Assembly: GCA_964538275.1 (NCBI GenBank)
Contig: CAZIFW010000022.1
Coordinates: 1 to 37,432 of the forward strand
Reading direction: 5' to 3'
Length of the DNA: 37,432 nucleotides
DNA from: CANIGN01 sp964538275
Lineage (GTDB): Bacteria; Bdellovibrionota; UBA2428
The notes below the pieces were generated by a model that made no database searches, was not told the origin of the DNA, and was given only the letters and a program-made list of their open reading frames with translations. This document shows, in pieces, positions 16,376 to 23,945 of this stretch (within the stretch, counting starts at the first letter, position 1; each line of letters starts with the position of its first letter). Position numbers and translations under genes: made by a program.

Positions 16376-18553
16376 TTACAAAGTGAGCAAGTAACTCACT
16401 AAGTCTGCAACTTGAGTTTCATCCTCAACACACCAAGGATGTGGAGTCTTTGCAATACTAACAGCTTGCTTAAGACCAAACTCTTTTTTACCAAATTCTT
16501 TAAGCATTTTTTGGTAATCCCAATAAAAATGGTTGCGATCCCAACTTACGCGAGAAAAATAAGCATGATTTTCAGTCGCTCTAGCCTGCTCAGCTGTGCC
16601 AACGGGTATCTTAAAAGATCCAGAGTGCATCGTGTAGTATTTCTTATAAAGAGGTGAGCTTGTATTGCAACGCTGAGGATTTACTAAATCTTCCAAAGAT
16701 TTAACGTGTGTGTCGTGCAAAAGACCACGTTTTTGAACCCAATACAGATGAGTCATCATTGCCGTACGAATACTTTGAGTTTCAATTTGGAAAATCGTTG
16801 GACTGAAATAAGTTCCCACTTCCGTGAGTGGAATCATATTTTCATCCGTGCCAGTTCCAAAATTACTGCTATGGCACTTTAGACAACTATTGTTATAGAT
16901 TTTTTCTCCACGATTAAGACGTGAAGCCAAAATAGGATAGGCGCTTTTATCTGAATAAAGAAAAGTGCGCTCAGAGACATTATTAACTTCTGCTAAAAGT
17001 CCTTTCTCTTTTAACCATCTATAAATTCCCAAGTTTTGTAAAATTGAATCATATTTATCAAGTGTGGTCATGTAAGCCGTGAGAGACTTCAGTGGCTCAG
17101 CATACATCGAACCAATGGCACCATCTGGTTCCTCGGAGTGTACATAAGACCCTTCAAAGCCAGCATACATCTCTGTGTGCGAAAGCGAACGCCTAAGAGG
17201 GGTATGAGTTGTAACGTTTGGAATCGCAATGGGCGAGAATAAAAAATCATTGTGATAGGGAGAATGATGATCCAGCGATGATCGCACCAAACTGTGCTCT
17301 CCTGCACCATTTGGCATATGGTAAATCAACATCGATTTATCAACATCTCCACTGACACCCTCTTCTTCTCCTTTGATCCCTTTAAACTTCGAGAGAATGG
17401 CCCACTTCATAGACCAGTTTGGATTTGGGAGGCCTGGAAAAACTCGACTGACTGTTTTTCCATCCTTAGCAGGAAATGTAATTTGTTGTCCGTGACAAGA
17501 AGCACAGCTAAATCCAATCCAATGACCTTGAATCCCAGTTGCGGGAGAAAGTGAACTTGCATAAATATATCCCGCATAGCCCGTAGGATTTGTTTCGCCT
17601 TTGTATAACTGCTGTCCGCTCGTAACTGCTGTGAGCGGATTTGGAATGGGATAAGGATCAAAGATCACTTTCTCTTTAACAAACTTCGGAGCCTCAACAG
17701 AACCCATGATGGGAATAGCTCCGAATAATTTTTGGGGATCTGCTTTTTTGCCAGTGATAGGATCTATAGCTTCACCTTGAATGATTTTAGTCCAATCTAA
17801 GTCGCGAGCATTGTGAACGGCTCCAATGTTGTAATCGTAAGACCAGAAAATCTTTTCACCGAGTGCCACCCGCGCCTTAAAGCGAGGATTTACCACTTCA
17901 ACTTCAATCTCATTGCTAAGTTTTGCTTGAGACAATTTAGAAACCACATCAGATTTATGTGAATAGGGACCATGTAAGCGTTCCGTATTGGGATCCCAAA
18001 CTGAATGCACTCTATCCGCTAGTGTGAGTGATGGATTTGAACCGATACGCTTTTGAACGGATACTACGAGGGGTCCGCGATCAGTCGTCTCGGGAACCTT
18101 AAATTGAATGCGCGCTTTCTCCCAATTTAAAACTTCTTTTTTCCAAGAATCATAAATTTCATCGACTTCAAAGTAATGTGCTTTTTTTACATCGATATGG
18201 CCTACAAACATTTGCAAATCACTTTCCAGAACACGCGCACGGCCTACAAGTACTTTTGAAAAATCAATCTGAGTACCAGAACCCAAGCCACTTCCTTCGA
18301 GTTCCAGTGTTTCACCCGCATGTATTTTAAGAGGAGCCGTGTCACCCTCTTGCCAAATCACCTTATCACCGCGATAAACCCGTTTTATATGTGGAGTAGG
18401 AAATTCCTGAGCTGAAACTCTTCGTTGTTCCTCTAAACGATGATCAATAGGAGGAGTTCCAGCGCGATCCAATTCAGGGCTCGAACATTTTGAAGCACCC
18501 ATTAAAATAGAAAAACTGGCAATAAAAACTAAAGATAAAATAGATTTGTTCAT
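16376..18553 (-). CDS. Exported di-heme cytochrome c-type protein (possibly RoxA/MauG/CCP-like)
   Basis: The 725-residue protein starts with a signal peptide and a cysteine at position 23 that could be lipidated, though the preceding residues (ASK) are not a strong lipobox. Residues about 60-170 resemble an extracellular beta-sandwich. Two c-type heme sites follow: CASCH at 350-354 and CLKCH at 557-561, about 207 residues apart. Spacing and size suit di-heme oxidases of the peroxidase-like group, which includes bacterial cytochrome c peroxidases, MauG and the rubber oxygenase RoxA. The substrate cannot be told from sequence. It acts in the periplasm or at the outer membrane. The start has a purine-rich GGGGGGAAG site. 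It stands alone on the minus strand between lysA and the FAH-fold gene. Confidence 0.8.
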   Translation of the reverse strand: MNKSILSLVFIASFSILMGASKCSSPELDRAGTPPIDHRLEEQRRVSAQEFPTPHIKRVYRGDKVIWQEGDTAPLKIHAGETLELEGSGLGSGTQIDFSKVLVGRARVLESDLQMFVGHIDVKKAHYFEVDEIYDSWKKEVLNWEKARIQFKVPETTDRGPLVVSVQKRIGSNPSLTLADRVHSVWDPNTERLHGPYSHKSDVVSKLSQAKLSNEIEVEVVNPRFKARVALGEKIFWSYDYNIGAVHNARDLDWTKIIQGEAIDPITGKKADPQKLFGAIPIMGSVEAPKFVKEKVIFDPYPIPNPLTAVTSGQQLYKGETNPTGYAGYIYASSLSPATGIQGHWIGFSCASCHGQQITFPAKDGKTVSRVFPGLPNPNWSMKWAILSKFKGIKGEEEGVSGDVDKSMLIYHMPNGAGEHSLVRSSLDHHSPYHNDFLFSPIAIPNVTTHTPLRRSLSHTEMYAGFEGSYVHSEEPDGAIGSMYAEPLKSLTAYMTTLDKYDSILQNLGIYRWLKEKGLLAEVNNVSERTFLYSDKSAYPILASRLNRGEKIYNNSCLKCHSSNFGTGTDENMIPLTEVGTYFSPTIFQIETQSIRTAMMTHLYWVQKRGLLHDTHVKSLEDLVNPQRCNTSSPLYKKYYTMHSGSFKIPVGTAEQARATENHAYFSRVSWDRNHFYWDYQKMLKEFGKKEFGLKQAVSIAKTPHPWCVEDETQVADLVSYLLTL

Positions 18554-18665
18554 GCTTCCCCCCGAAGGACTTTCTTTATAGTAAGCGGAATTGCTACAAG
18601 AATAGAAACGTAGCTAATTGACGTTTGATTTTAAGTGGAAATGTAAATTCAAGAACTTAGATTTA

Positions 18666-18698
18666 AAGCGAGCCCAGCCATTAAACTGGCGCTCGCTT
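18666..18698 (-). terminator. Rho-independent terminator of the FAH-fold gene
   Basis: The eight-base arm 18666-18673 (AAGCGAGC) pairs perfectly with 18691-18698. After a one-base bulge a further four pairs (18674-18677 with 18686-18689) close on an eight-base loop. Read on the minus strand the hairpin starts 22 bases after the stop codon and is followed by TTTAAATCT. Confidence 0.8.
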
Positions 18699-18719
18699 AG
18701 AGCAAACACTATTTTGGAT

Positions 18720-19622
18720 TTAATCAACGATTCGAATGCGGTTTTGGCCCACACCTGGAACTTCTACGATCACTTCGTCACCTGCCTTGAGATAGTTAGG
18801 ATCTTTTTCTGCACTGTTTGCGGCAATTTGAAACTTCAACATGCGTGCCCAAAAAAGCATTCCTGCCATAAGTTTTTTAAACCAAGAAAGCTTAAAGGCT
18901 GTACCTGTAGGCGTGCCAAGAATGAAAACTGTGCCAGCAGGAATTGTATCTCCCGTGTACTTCATAAGTGTATCAATAACTTTTTTAGGCGAATAAGCCA
19001 TATCAGCCGTTGTTTCGTTCTGGCGAATTTGTCCATTTACCCACAAGCGCACCGACAAATCGAGCCAAGCATTTAAAGGAAAATCACTCACTGCTTTAGG
19101 AGTGCTATAGGGTAGAAAGTGCTGAAAACTTTTTCCTGCACTCCAAAAGTCGTAAACATTCTTGCGTCCATCACCTAAAACCTGAAAAGATCTAAGTGTA
19201 AGATCGTTGGATGAAAAAAGTGCCACTGCGTTTTTTAACGAAGTTCCGCTAAGTTCGGATTTTTTTACTGCACGTGTAAAATAAATTCCAATTTCTGCTT
19301 CGTAATCGAACATCATTGGAAAGCCGTCTTCGAATTTATCTTGTACTTTTGCAGAAAGTCCCGGCTCCAAACGTTCAAGTTCTGCATACACCGTAGCATC
19401 TTTTGGAATCTTCACATCTTTACGCGTCTCCGCCCACAGCAGTGAACGAGGATGTTTTAAAAAGATGGGAGGTCCGTCTTTAGAAACACTTTCTTGTGCA
19501 TCTTTAATGTGTTTTTTAAAAGTTAATCCTGCCGCATATACTTTGCCGATAGGTAAATCAGCTGCTTCTGCTGAAAAAATAGCGAGACTCAGGACTGCAA
19601 TCCATACTGTTTTTAGTTTCAT
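18720..19622 (-). CDS. Exported fumarylacetoacetate hydrolase (FAH) fold protein
   Basis: The C-terminal two thirds show the FAH-family catalytic fold. Glu108 and Glu110 lie in FDYEAEIGIY, Asp140 in the ND-T-R-FQ block and Lys164 in SAGKSF. LDLSVRLWVNGQ is followed by LGTPTGTA (235-242) and the closing LKAGDEVIVEVPGVGQ. Members bind Mg or Mn and cleave C-C bonds or hydrate or isomerise oxo-acids. Unusually, it begins with a convincing signal peptide with an AEA-type cleavage site at about residue 20, so the enzyme would be exported, whereas the family is normally cytosolic. I start it at ATG 19622 (300 residues), seven bases after GGGGAG. The frame extends only to a TTG at 19628. Confidence 0.8.
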   Translation of the reverse strand: MKLKTVWIAVLSLAIFSAEAADLPIGKVYAAGLTFKKHIKDAQESVSKDGPPIFLKHPRSLLWAETRKDVKIPKDATVYAELERLEPGLSAKVQDKFEDGFPMMFDYEAEIGIYFTRAVKKSELSGTSLKNAVALFSSNDLTLRSFQVLGDGRKNVYDFWSAGKSFQHFLPYSTPKAVSDFPLNAWLDLSVRLWVNGQIRQNETTADMAYSPKKVIDTLMKYTGDTIPAGTVFILGTPTGTAFKLSWFKKLMAGMLFWARMLKFQIAANSAEKDPNYLKAGDEVIVEVPGVGQNRIRIVD

Positions 19623-19815
19623 CTTCAAACTCCCCTGTTTTCTTTATTGTAATTCTTGTTCGGGTGTTATCCATGGGAGTGAAGCTTTGCTTTGAGGAGT
19701 CTTTTGACACTTATCGATTAATTCGCCTTTACGCGTTTGCGCAAAATAGTCGAAAACAAAAGAATCAAAAAAATTTTAGATTCGATTTTATATCAATAAA
19801 ATAAATTTACAGGTA

Positions 19816-20382
19816 TTACTCGAGTTCGAGCTCTGACTTTAGTTCGTGAAGTAAGGCCACAGCTCTTTCAAGCCTCTTAACGCCTTCTTCCATGCGAGCA
19901 GCAAGTTGAGGGTCGTGAGACTTTGTCATCTCAACATAGCTACCTAGAATTTGTGTGGAAGTTCTTATTTCGTGTGCGAGCACTCGGAACAAGTGCTGAC
20001 GACTCTCTTTGTCTTGCATCAAGTCGCCTTTACGAATGAGTTCAAATTGCATAAGTACATGGCCCTTCACAATGCCACTCAAACTCCAAAGGCGATAAGT
20101 TTGAGTTCCCAATTGCGCGAGCATTTTTTTTTCTTTTTCTACACCCATCAAGACACGATTTAATATCGCGGGACCTGACATTTCTTCATTGTAGAAATTC
20201 CATTTTGTAAGAAGATCCTCCCGTTTGAGAGGAATATCATTTGCAGCAATTCCAAAAATTTTCAAACCACGTGCATTTCCGGAGACTAAATCTCCACGGC
20301 CTGAAAATAAAAGAAAGGGGAGAGCTGGATTCTCCCCCCCTTCTCTTAGAAGCGTATTCAGTTCGGCTTCAGTGAGCGTCAT
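19816..20382 (-). CDS. PAS-DHp protein: histidine kinase-like, lacking the ATPase domain
   Basis: This 188-residue protein has a PAS-like sensor segment (about 18-115) and a dimerisation/phosphoacceptor helix pair with the H-box FRVLAHEIRTS (His137). It then stops soon after the second helix. No N, G1 or G2 box of a HATPase domain follows, and the next gene leaves no room for one, so it cannot autophosphorylate by itself. It lies 23 bases after the response regulator on the same strand. It could accept phosphoryl groups from another kinase or from the regulator, act as a phosphatase, or serve as a scaffold. A truncated remnant is possible, but the clean end and intact frame argue against random decay. 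Confidence 0.75.
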   Translation of the reverse strand: MTLTEAELNTLLREGGENPALPFLLFSGRGDLVSGNARGLKIFGIAANDIPLKREDLLTKWNFYNEEMSGPAILNRVLMGVEKEKKMLAQLGTQTYRLWSLSGIVKGHVLMQFELIRKGDLMQDKESRQHLFRVLAHEIRTSTQILGSYVEMTKSHDPQLAARMEEGVKRLERAVALLHELKSELELE

Positions 20383-20405
20383 CGACTACCTGCGTGTCCG
20401 AGAAC

Positions 20406-21155
20406 TTACGGTGAAAACTTGTAACCAACTCCACGCACAGTCATAATGTGCTTGGCTTTGTCACCGAGTTTTTCACGAAGTGCTCTTACGTGTACGTCGA
20501 TTGTTCTGCCTGTCACCATTTTAGTAGGACCCGCAACTCTCATCAAAAGATCATCGCGTGACCAAACTTCATTAGGACGAGACATGAGACTTCTTAGAAG
20601 ACCGAATTCAGTCACCGTTAAATGCACAGGTGCATCTGCAACACTGGCTTGGTGAGTGATAGGATCGAGTTCAATTCCACAAAGAGCAATTTTTTCTCTT
20701 TGTGCAGCAACAGGATAAGGAAATCTTTCCGCGCGGCGGATTACAGACTTCAATCGTGCCAAGAACACGTTCATATCAAAAGGTTTAGGAAGGTAATCAT
20801 CTGCTCCTTCATTAAGCCCACGAATCACATCGTTGTTTTCAGTCTTAGCTGTGAGCATCATGATAGGAATAGTTGCTGTCTTTCTTTGAGCTCTTAACAT
20901 TTGTGTAAGCTCGTATCCGTTCAAGTGACCTGCAAGGTTAATATCTACGATAATACCGTGAGGGACTTGATCAGGATTGGTTTCAAATAGACGCAAGAGA
21001 TCTTCAGCTTTAGACAAGCAACGAACTCTGTAGCCATCTTTTTGAAGATGGAAAGACAAAATGGACTGTAGATCGGGATCATCCTCCACTACTAATACAT
21101 AAGGTTGTGGTTTTAGGTCAGGATTTTGATCCAATTTATAAGCAAGATTTGACAT
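20406..21155 (-). CDS. OmpR/PhoB-family response regulator
   Basis: The 249-residue protein has a receiver domain (about 18-135) and a C-terminal winged-helix DNA-binding domain (about 150-248). Receiver residues include the acidic pocket VVEDDPD, the phosphoacceptor Asp71, Thr102 and Lys124 in YLPKPF. The effector domain has TVTEFGLLRSL, TGRTIDVHVRALREKLG and the closing TVRGVGYKF. I start it at ATG 21155, preceded by GAGAGGAG; the frame runs further to 21212 but past this site. Its partner downstream lacks a kinase ATPase domain, so the cognate kinase is unclear. It is likely autoregulated from the long upstream region. Confidence 0.92.
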   Translation of the reverse strand: MSNLAYKLDQNPDLKPQPYVLVVEDDPDLQSILSFHLQKDGYRVRCLSKAEDLLRLFETNPDQVPHGIIVDINLAGHLNGYELTQMLRAQRKTATIPIMMLTAKTENNDVIRGLNEGADDYLPKPFDMNVFLARLKSVIRRAERFPYPVAAQREKIALCGIELDPITHQASVADAPVHLTVTEFGLLRSLMSRPNEVWSRDDLLMRVAGPTKMVTGRTIDVHVRALREKLGDKAKHIMTVRGVGYKFSP

Positions 21156-21302
21156 CAGGTAAACGCTCCTCTCATAACTAGTTTTCGGTAAAGAAGCGAA
21201 TAACTTTAACAAAAGGTTTTAACAATTCTTACACTGTGTAGATTTCTAACAGTGATTTGACACTTTCAGAGTGCAAAACAGCTTATAAGCCAATATCAGG
21301 TT

Positions 21303-21320
21303 AGAAATTGATCAATTTCT
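21303..21320. promoter_or_regulatory. 18-bp perfect palindrome, candidate operator
   Basis: AGAAATTGATCAATTTCT is perfectly self-complementary without a spacer, as expected for a dimeric transcription factor site. It lies 148 bases upstream of the response regulator start and 266 bases upstream of the gene at 21586. With no loop it is unlikely to be a terminator. Confidence 0.45.
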
Positions 21321-21548
21321 GGTCAGGAAAAAAATTAAAAAACTCCATCACTTTAGATATCCCCACCCACTTTTGTATCAAAATCCTCTCTATCATGTGG
21401 TGAACCCAGAAATGATAAAAGCCAAACTCCTGAGCACTCCTGCTCTTGCGCAGAAAAGCTTGCATATAAAAGCAGGGTATTTAAGTTTTTTAAACTAAGC
21501 CCTAAATTTTCAAACTCGATGTGGATTTTTTTCTAGGGAAATGTGCAA

Positions 21549-21557
21549 TGCTATAAT
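21549..21557 (+). promoter_or_regulatory. Extended -10 promoter element
   Basis: TGCTATAAT is a perfect extended -10 sequence, 28 bases before the ATG at 21586. No good -35 is seen at the matching position, which extended -10 promoters do not need. Confidence 0.55.
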
Positions 21558-21585
21558 TAAAGTAATATTAGTAATCTTTAAATAA

Positions 21586-22032
21586 ATGCGTAGATATCAT
21601 CTAAAAACACTAGGCCTCTTTCTGCTAATTAATCTTAATAAGGTGCACGCATGTAGTTACTTTGGTGATGGCAATAGCTGCGGAGTTGAAAAGTATTTCG
21701 ACAGTCAGTCTTGCAGGTGTCAATTCAAAGAGGAAATCCTAATCAGTAAATACAAGAAGCTGCCCTCTTATAAGTTTTTTAGAATTTATTTCGATAAAGA
21801 TGTAGGGTCAAGATTCTTCTCTAGCGAGAAGGACTTTATGAAACTTTACTTAAAATTAGTACCATCAAATGTAACAATAAAGACTGGTGTGAATCGGAAT
21901 TGGCAAACTGGTACAATGCGCACAAATAATAATTCTCTAATTCAATGGAAAACGTGCTCTAAGGACTATTTAACGTTTATTATCGATGGTAGAGAATACT
22001 TCTTTGCAACATCTGCAGAGCTTTCAATATAA
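21586..22032 (+). CDS. Secreted cysteine-containing protein of unknown function
   Basis: I do not recognise this 148-residue protein. It begins with a basic N-terminus and a leucine-rich signal peptide ending near VHA. Next comes a cysteine-rich stretch (CSYFGDGNSC, then SCRCQF, giving five cysteines within about 25 residues) and one more late Cys. The rest is lysine- and aromatic-rich without obvious repeats. Base composition is more AT-rich than the flanking housekeeping genes, and the gene sits in a loosely packed segment, so it may be accessory. It has its own extended -10 promoter. Degenerate direct repeats lie on both sides. Confidence 0.6.
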   Translation: MRRYHLKTLGLFLLINLNKVHACSYFGDGNSCGVEKYFDSQSCRCQFKEEILISKYKKLPSYKFFRIYFDKDVGSRFFSSEKDFMKLYLKLVPSNVTIKTGVNRNWQTGTMRTNNNSLIQWKTCSKDYLTFIIDGREYFFATSAELSI

Positions 22033-22135
22033 TTATTAAAAAGTACGAACTAAGATCGAAAGTCTGAGTGTTTGTGTATCTCTGCAAGAAAGCCTGCATT
22101 TGAAAACATGGCTCTAAGTTAAAAAAATCTTACAA

Positions 22136-22192
22136 TTGCGATGCACTACCGCCATAGACGCACAGCAAAACCGGCGCGGTTTCGCGTCGCAA
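22136..22192. repeat. GC-rich imperfect hairpin element
   Basis: In an AT-rich gap, TTGCGATGC (22136-22144) pairs with GCGTCGCAA (22184-22192) over nine bases with one wobble. An inner perfect stem AAACCG/CGGTTT (22168-22173 with 22177-22182) closes on GCG. A competing pairing of 22157-22161 with 22184-22188 is also possible. It lies between the secreted protein gene and the HNH gene. It may be a small RNA, a leader structure or a decayed repeat. Confidence 0.45.
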
Positions 22193-22270
22193 CATTCTTT
22201 GAGATAAAAACATATATTTCATAGCTAAAATACTTGCTTTTCCATACATTTGTATGGTATCAAGTTAGCT

Positions 22271-23242
22271 GTGAATTTGAGGGTCTTGTCGGACGAAACT
22301 CTTCTTGAAAATACTCAGCAGCTTGCGAGGAAGGAAAGAGAAACCACACTCGAAGTTTTGCAGCATCTGCGAGAAGTGGAGCGTAGGTCTTTGTATGCGG
22401 TGTTGGCTTACCCGAGTCTTTTTGAATATGCCGTGAAAGAACTTAAATACAGTGCTGGAGCTGCGCAGAGACGCGTTGCCAGCATGCGCCTCTTAAGGGA
22501 GTTGCCAGAACAAGAAGCTTTGAATGTTGAAGAAAAGATAGAGCGAGGATTACTTACTTTGAGTGCGCTATCGCAGGCACAAAGTTTTTTTAGACAAGAA
22601 AAAAGTACACGAGAAGAAAAAAAGGAAGTTCTTTTAAACTTAGAAAACAAAACAACGCGTGAGGTGGAAAAAGAACTCATTGCTCGTTGCTCAGAGCCAC
22701 AAAAGTTTGTTGTAGAAAAGCTGCGACCGCTAACAAAAACTCAAAGCGAATTAAAGTTACTTGTAGACGAAGACTTCCTAAGAGAGCTTGAAGAACTTCG
22801 AGGCTTCTTGGCTGCAAAACACCCCAAGGCAAGCATCAAGGAGCTTTTAGCTTACGCACTTTCGCATACGTTAAAGAACATTAAACCAAAGGCACCTAAA
22901 GCCATTCAAGTAGTGAACTCTGCACTCAAAGCGAAAGCTCCTGAAGTGAAACAAGACTTAAACAAAAAAACTTCAAATAAAAATTCTCGATATATTTCCG
23001 TGCAAGTAAAACGAGAAGTTTGGCAAAGAGATAAAGGGCGCTGCACCTTTGTAAATCCGCTTAGTAAAAAATGCTGTTCGTCAAAACATGGACTGGAGCT
23101 AGATCACGTTCACCCACATGCCTTGGGTGGAGAGACCACGATTGAGAATCTCAGATTGCGATGCAGAACTCACAATCAACTTTTAGCCTTACAAAGCTTT
23201 GGGCAGCAGCACATGCAAGAGTGTATTCCTAGAATGTGCTAA
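22271..23242 (+). CDS. HNH endonuclease domain protein, DUF222-like family
   Basis: The C-terminus (about 245-323) is an HNH nuclease: VWQRDKGRCTF, a paired-cysteine zinc knuckle, ELDHVHPHALGGETTIENLRLRCRTHN. The N-terminal 220 residues are helical and charged, beginning with a LSDETLL, then HLREVERRSLYA, then SLFEYAVKELKYS pattern. I associate this pattern with a paralogous family common in Bdellovibrio genomes. I place the start at GTG 22271 (NLRVLSDE), because the frame's earlier TTG at 22250 gives an atypical N-terminus and the ATG at 22254 is out of frame. There is no strong ribosome site. Such genes are often dispersed in many copies; whether they are mobile, restrictive or otherwise defensive is unknown. 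Confidence 0.8.
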   Translation: MNLRVLSDETLLENTQQLARKERETTLEVLQHLREVERRSLYAVLAYPSLFEYAVKELKYSAGAAQRRVASMRLLRELPEQEALNVEEKIERGLLTLSALSQAQSFFRQEKSTREEKKEVLLNLENKTTREVEKELIARCSEPQKFVVEKLRPLTKTQSELKLLVDEDFLRELEELRGFLAAKHPKASIKELLAYALSHTLKNIKPKAPKAIQVVNSALKAKAPEVKQDLNKKTSNKNSRYISVQVKREVWQRDKGRCTFVNPLSKKCCSSKHGLELDHVHPHALGGETTIENLRLRCRTHNQLLALQSFGQQHMQECIPRMC

Positions 23243-23325
23243 GCCGGAGTATTGCTATTTAGTAAGAATTATTTTGTTAGGGCAATATGAAAATATGTGA
23301 AAACAATGGGCGCAGTTCTTTAAAT

Positions 23326-23730
23326 TTAATCTATAATCGTAGCTTTTGCTGTCATCTGAAAGCTTTCTTTGCCTTTTGAATCAGCAGAACCAGCGAGTTG
23401 AGTTTCAACTCCGGGGTTAAGCATTACTGTGCTATCGATTTTTCTATAATCTTTATTTTTAGCATTCGACATTGAAGCCTTAACACTCAGTCGAACCATT
23501 CCCTCAACAATTTCGGGGCGGCCTGATATTTCGTATCTAATATTGTCTCTAGAAGTAGATTCTAATTTCGCATGTCCATTATCGAGCGTCGTAAGAGTTG
23601 CTGTCTCGCCCACCCCATTGTTTTCAAATTTAAATTCAACTTGGATTTTTTTAGGAGCCGCCTTTGAAGGAGCTGAAATACTCAAAAATGGGAAAAGACT
23701 GATTGCCAAAGTAACGAAAAGTTTTGTCAT
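23326..23730 (-). CDS. Secreted protein of unknown function
   Basis: This 134-residue protein has a clear signal peptide (MTKLFVTLAISLFPFLSISA) and a lysine- and alanine-rich beginning of the mature part. It continues with alternating hydrophobic residues suggesting a beta-sandwich (VEFKFENNG, then ATLTTLDNG, then VRLSVKASM, then FQMTAKATI). No cysteines, metal motif or membrane segment are seen. It is probably periplasmic. It converges with the HNH gene and diverges from lon. I do not recognise a family. Confidence 0.6.
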   Translation of the reverse strand: MTKLFVTLAISLFPFLSISAPSKAAPKKIQVEFKFENNGVGETATLTTLDNGHAKLESTSRDNIRYEISGRPEIVEGMVRLSVKASMSNAKNKDYRKIDSTVMLNPGVETQLAGSADSKGKESFQMTAKATIID

Positions 23731-23911
23731 AAAATGAGTCTAAAGGCCCAATACGAAATTGAAATGAACTTAAAATGAAAAATTTTCAATAACCCCAGAA
23801 ACAATTACCCCATAAAAACAAAACACAAACACTCGTCAAAAAACTGCCATCTATTTGGAATTGTTAGTGTTTTATTTTTATTCAAATCCCTCCAATCTCC
23901 GTAACGCATCC

Positions 23912-23939
23912 TTGACTCTCGTTTTGGCGATACCATACT
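23912..23939 (+). promoter_or_regulatory. Candidate sigma-70 promoter directly at the lon start codon
   Basis: TTGACT at 23912-23917 and CATACT at 23934-23939 are separated by 16 bases. The ATG of lon is at 23946, six bases past the -10, so transcription would begin at or next to the start codon. No Shine-Dalgarno sequence is present. Confidence 0.45.
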
Positions 23940-23945
23940 GAGTAT

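Larger units (their letters stand above)
21156..21585. other. Intergenic region of 430 bases between divergent genes
   Basis: This is the only gene-free stretch of more than 300 bases. It holds the leader and promoter zone of the response regulator (minus strand) and the promoter of the secreted protein at 21586 (plus strand). It also contains an 18-bp perfect palindrome at 21303-21320 and a 10-bp palindrome GCTTATAAGC at 21281-21290. I see no convincing reading frame or RNA gene in it. Confidence 0.7.

Noticed and set aside
21257..21288. TTGACA with a downstream TATAAG as a promoter
   Set aside because: The spacing is 21 bases, too long for a sigma-70 promoter.
22199..22227. TTGAGA and TAGCTA as a promoter for the HNH gene
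   Set aside because: Spacing is right, but the -10 matches the consensus poorly in an AT-rich stretch where such pairs arise by chance.
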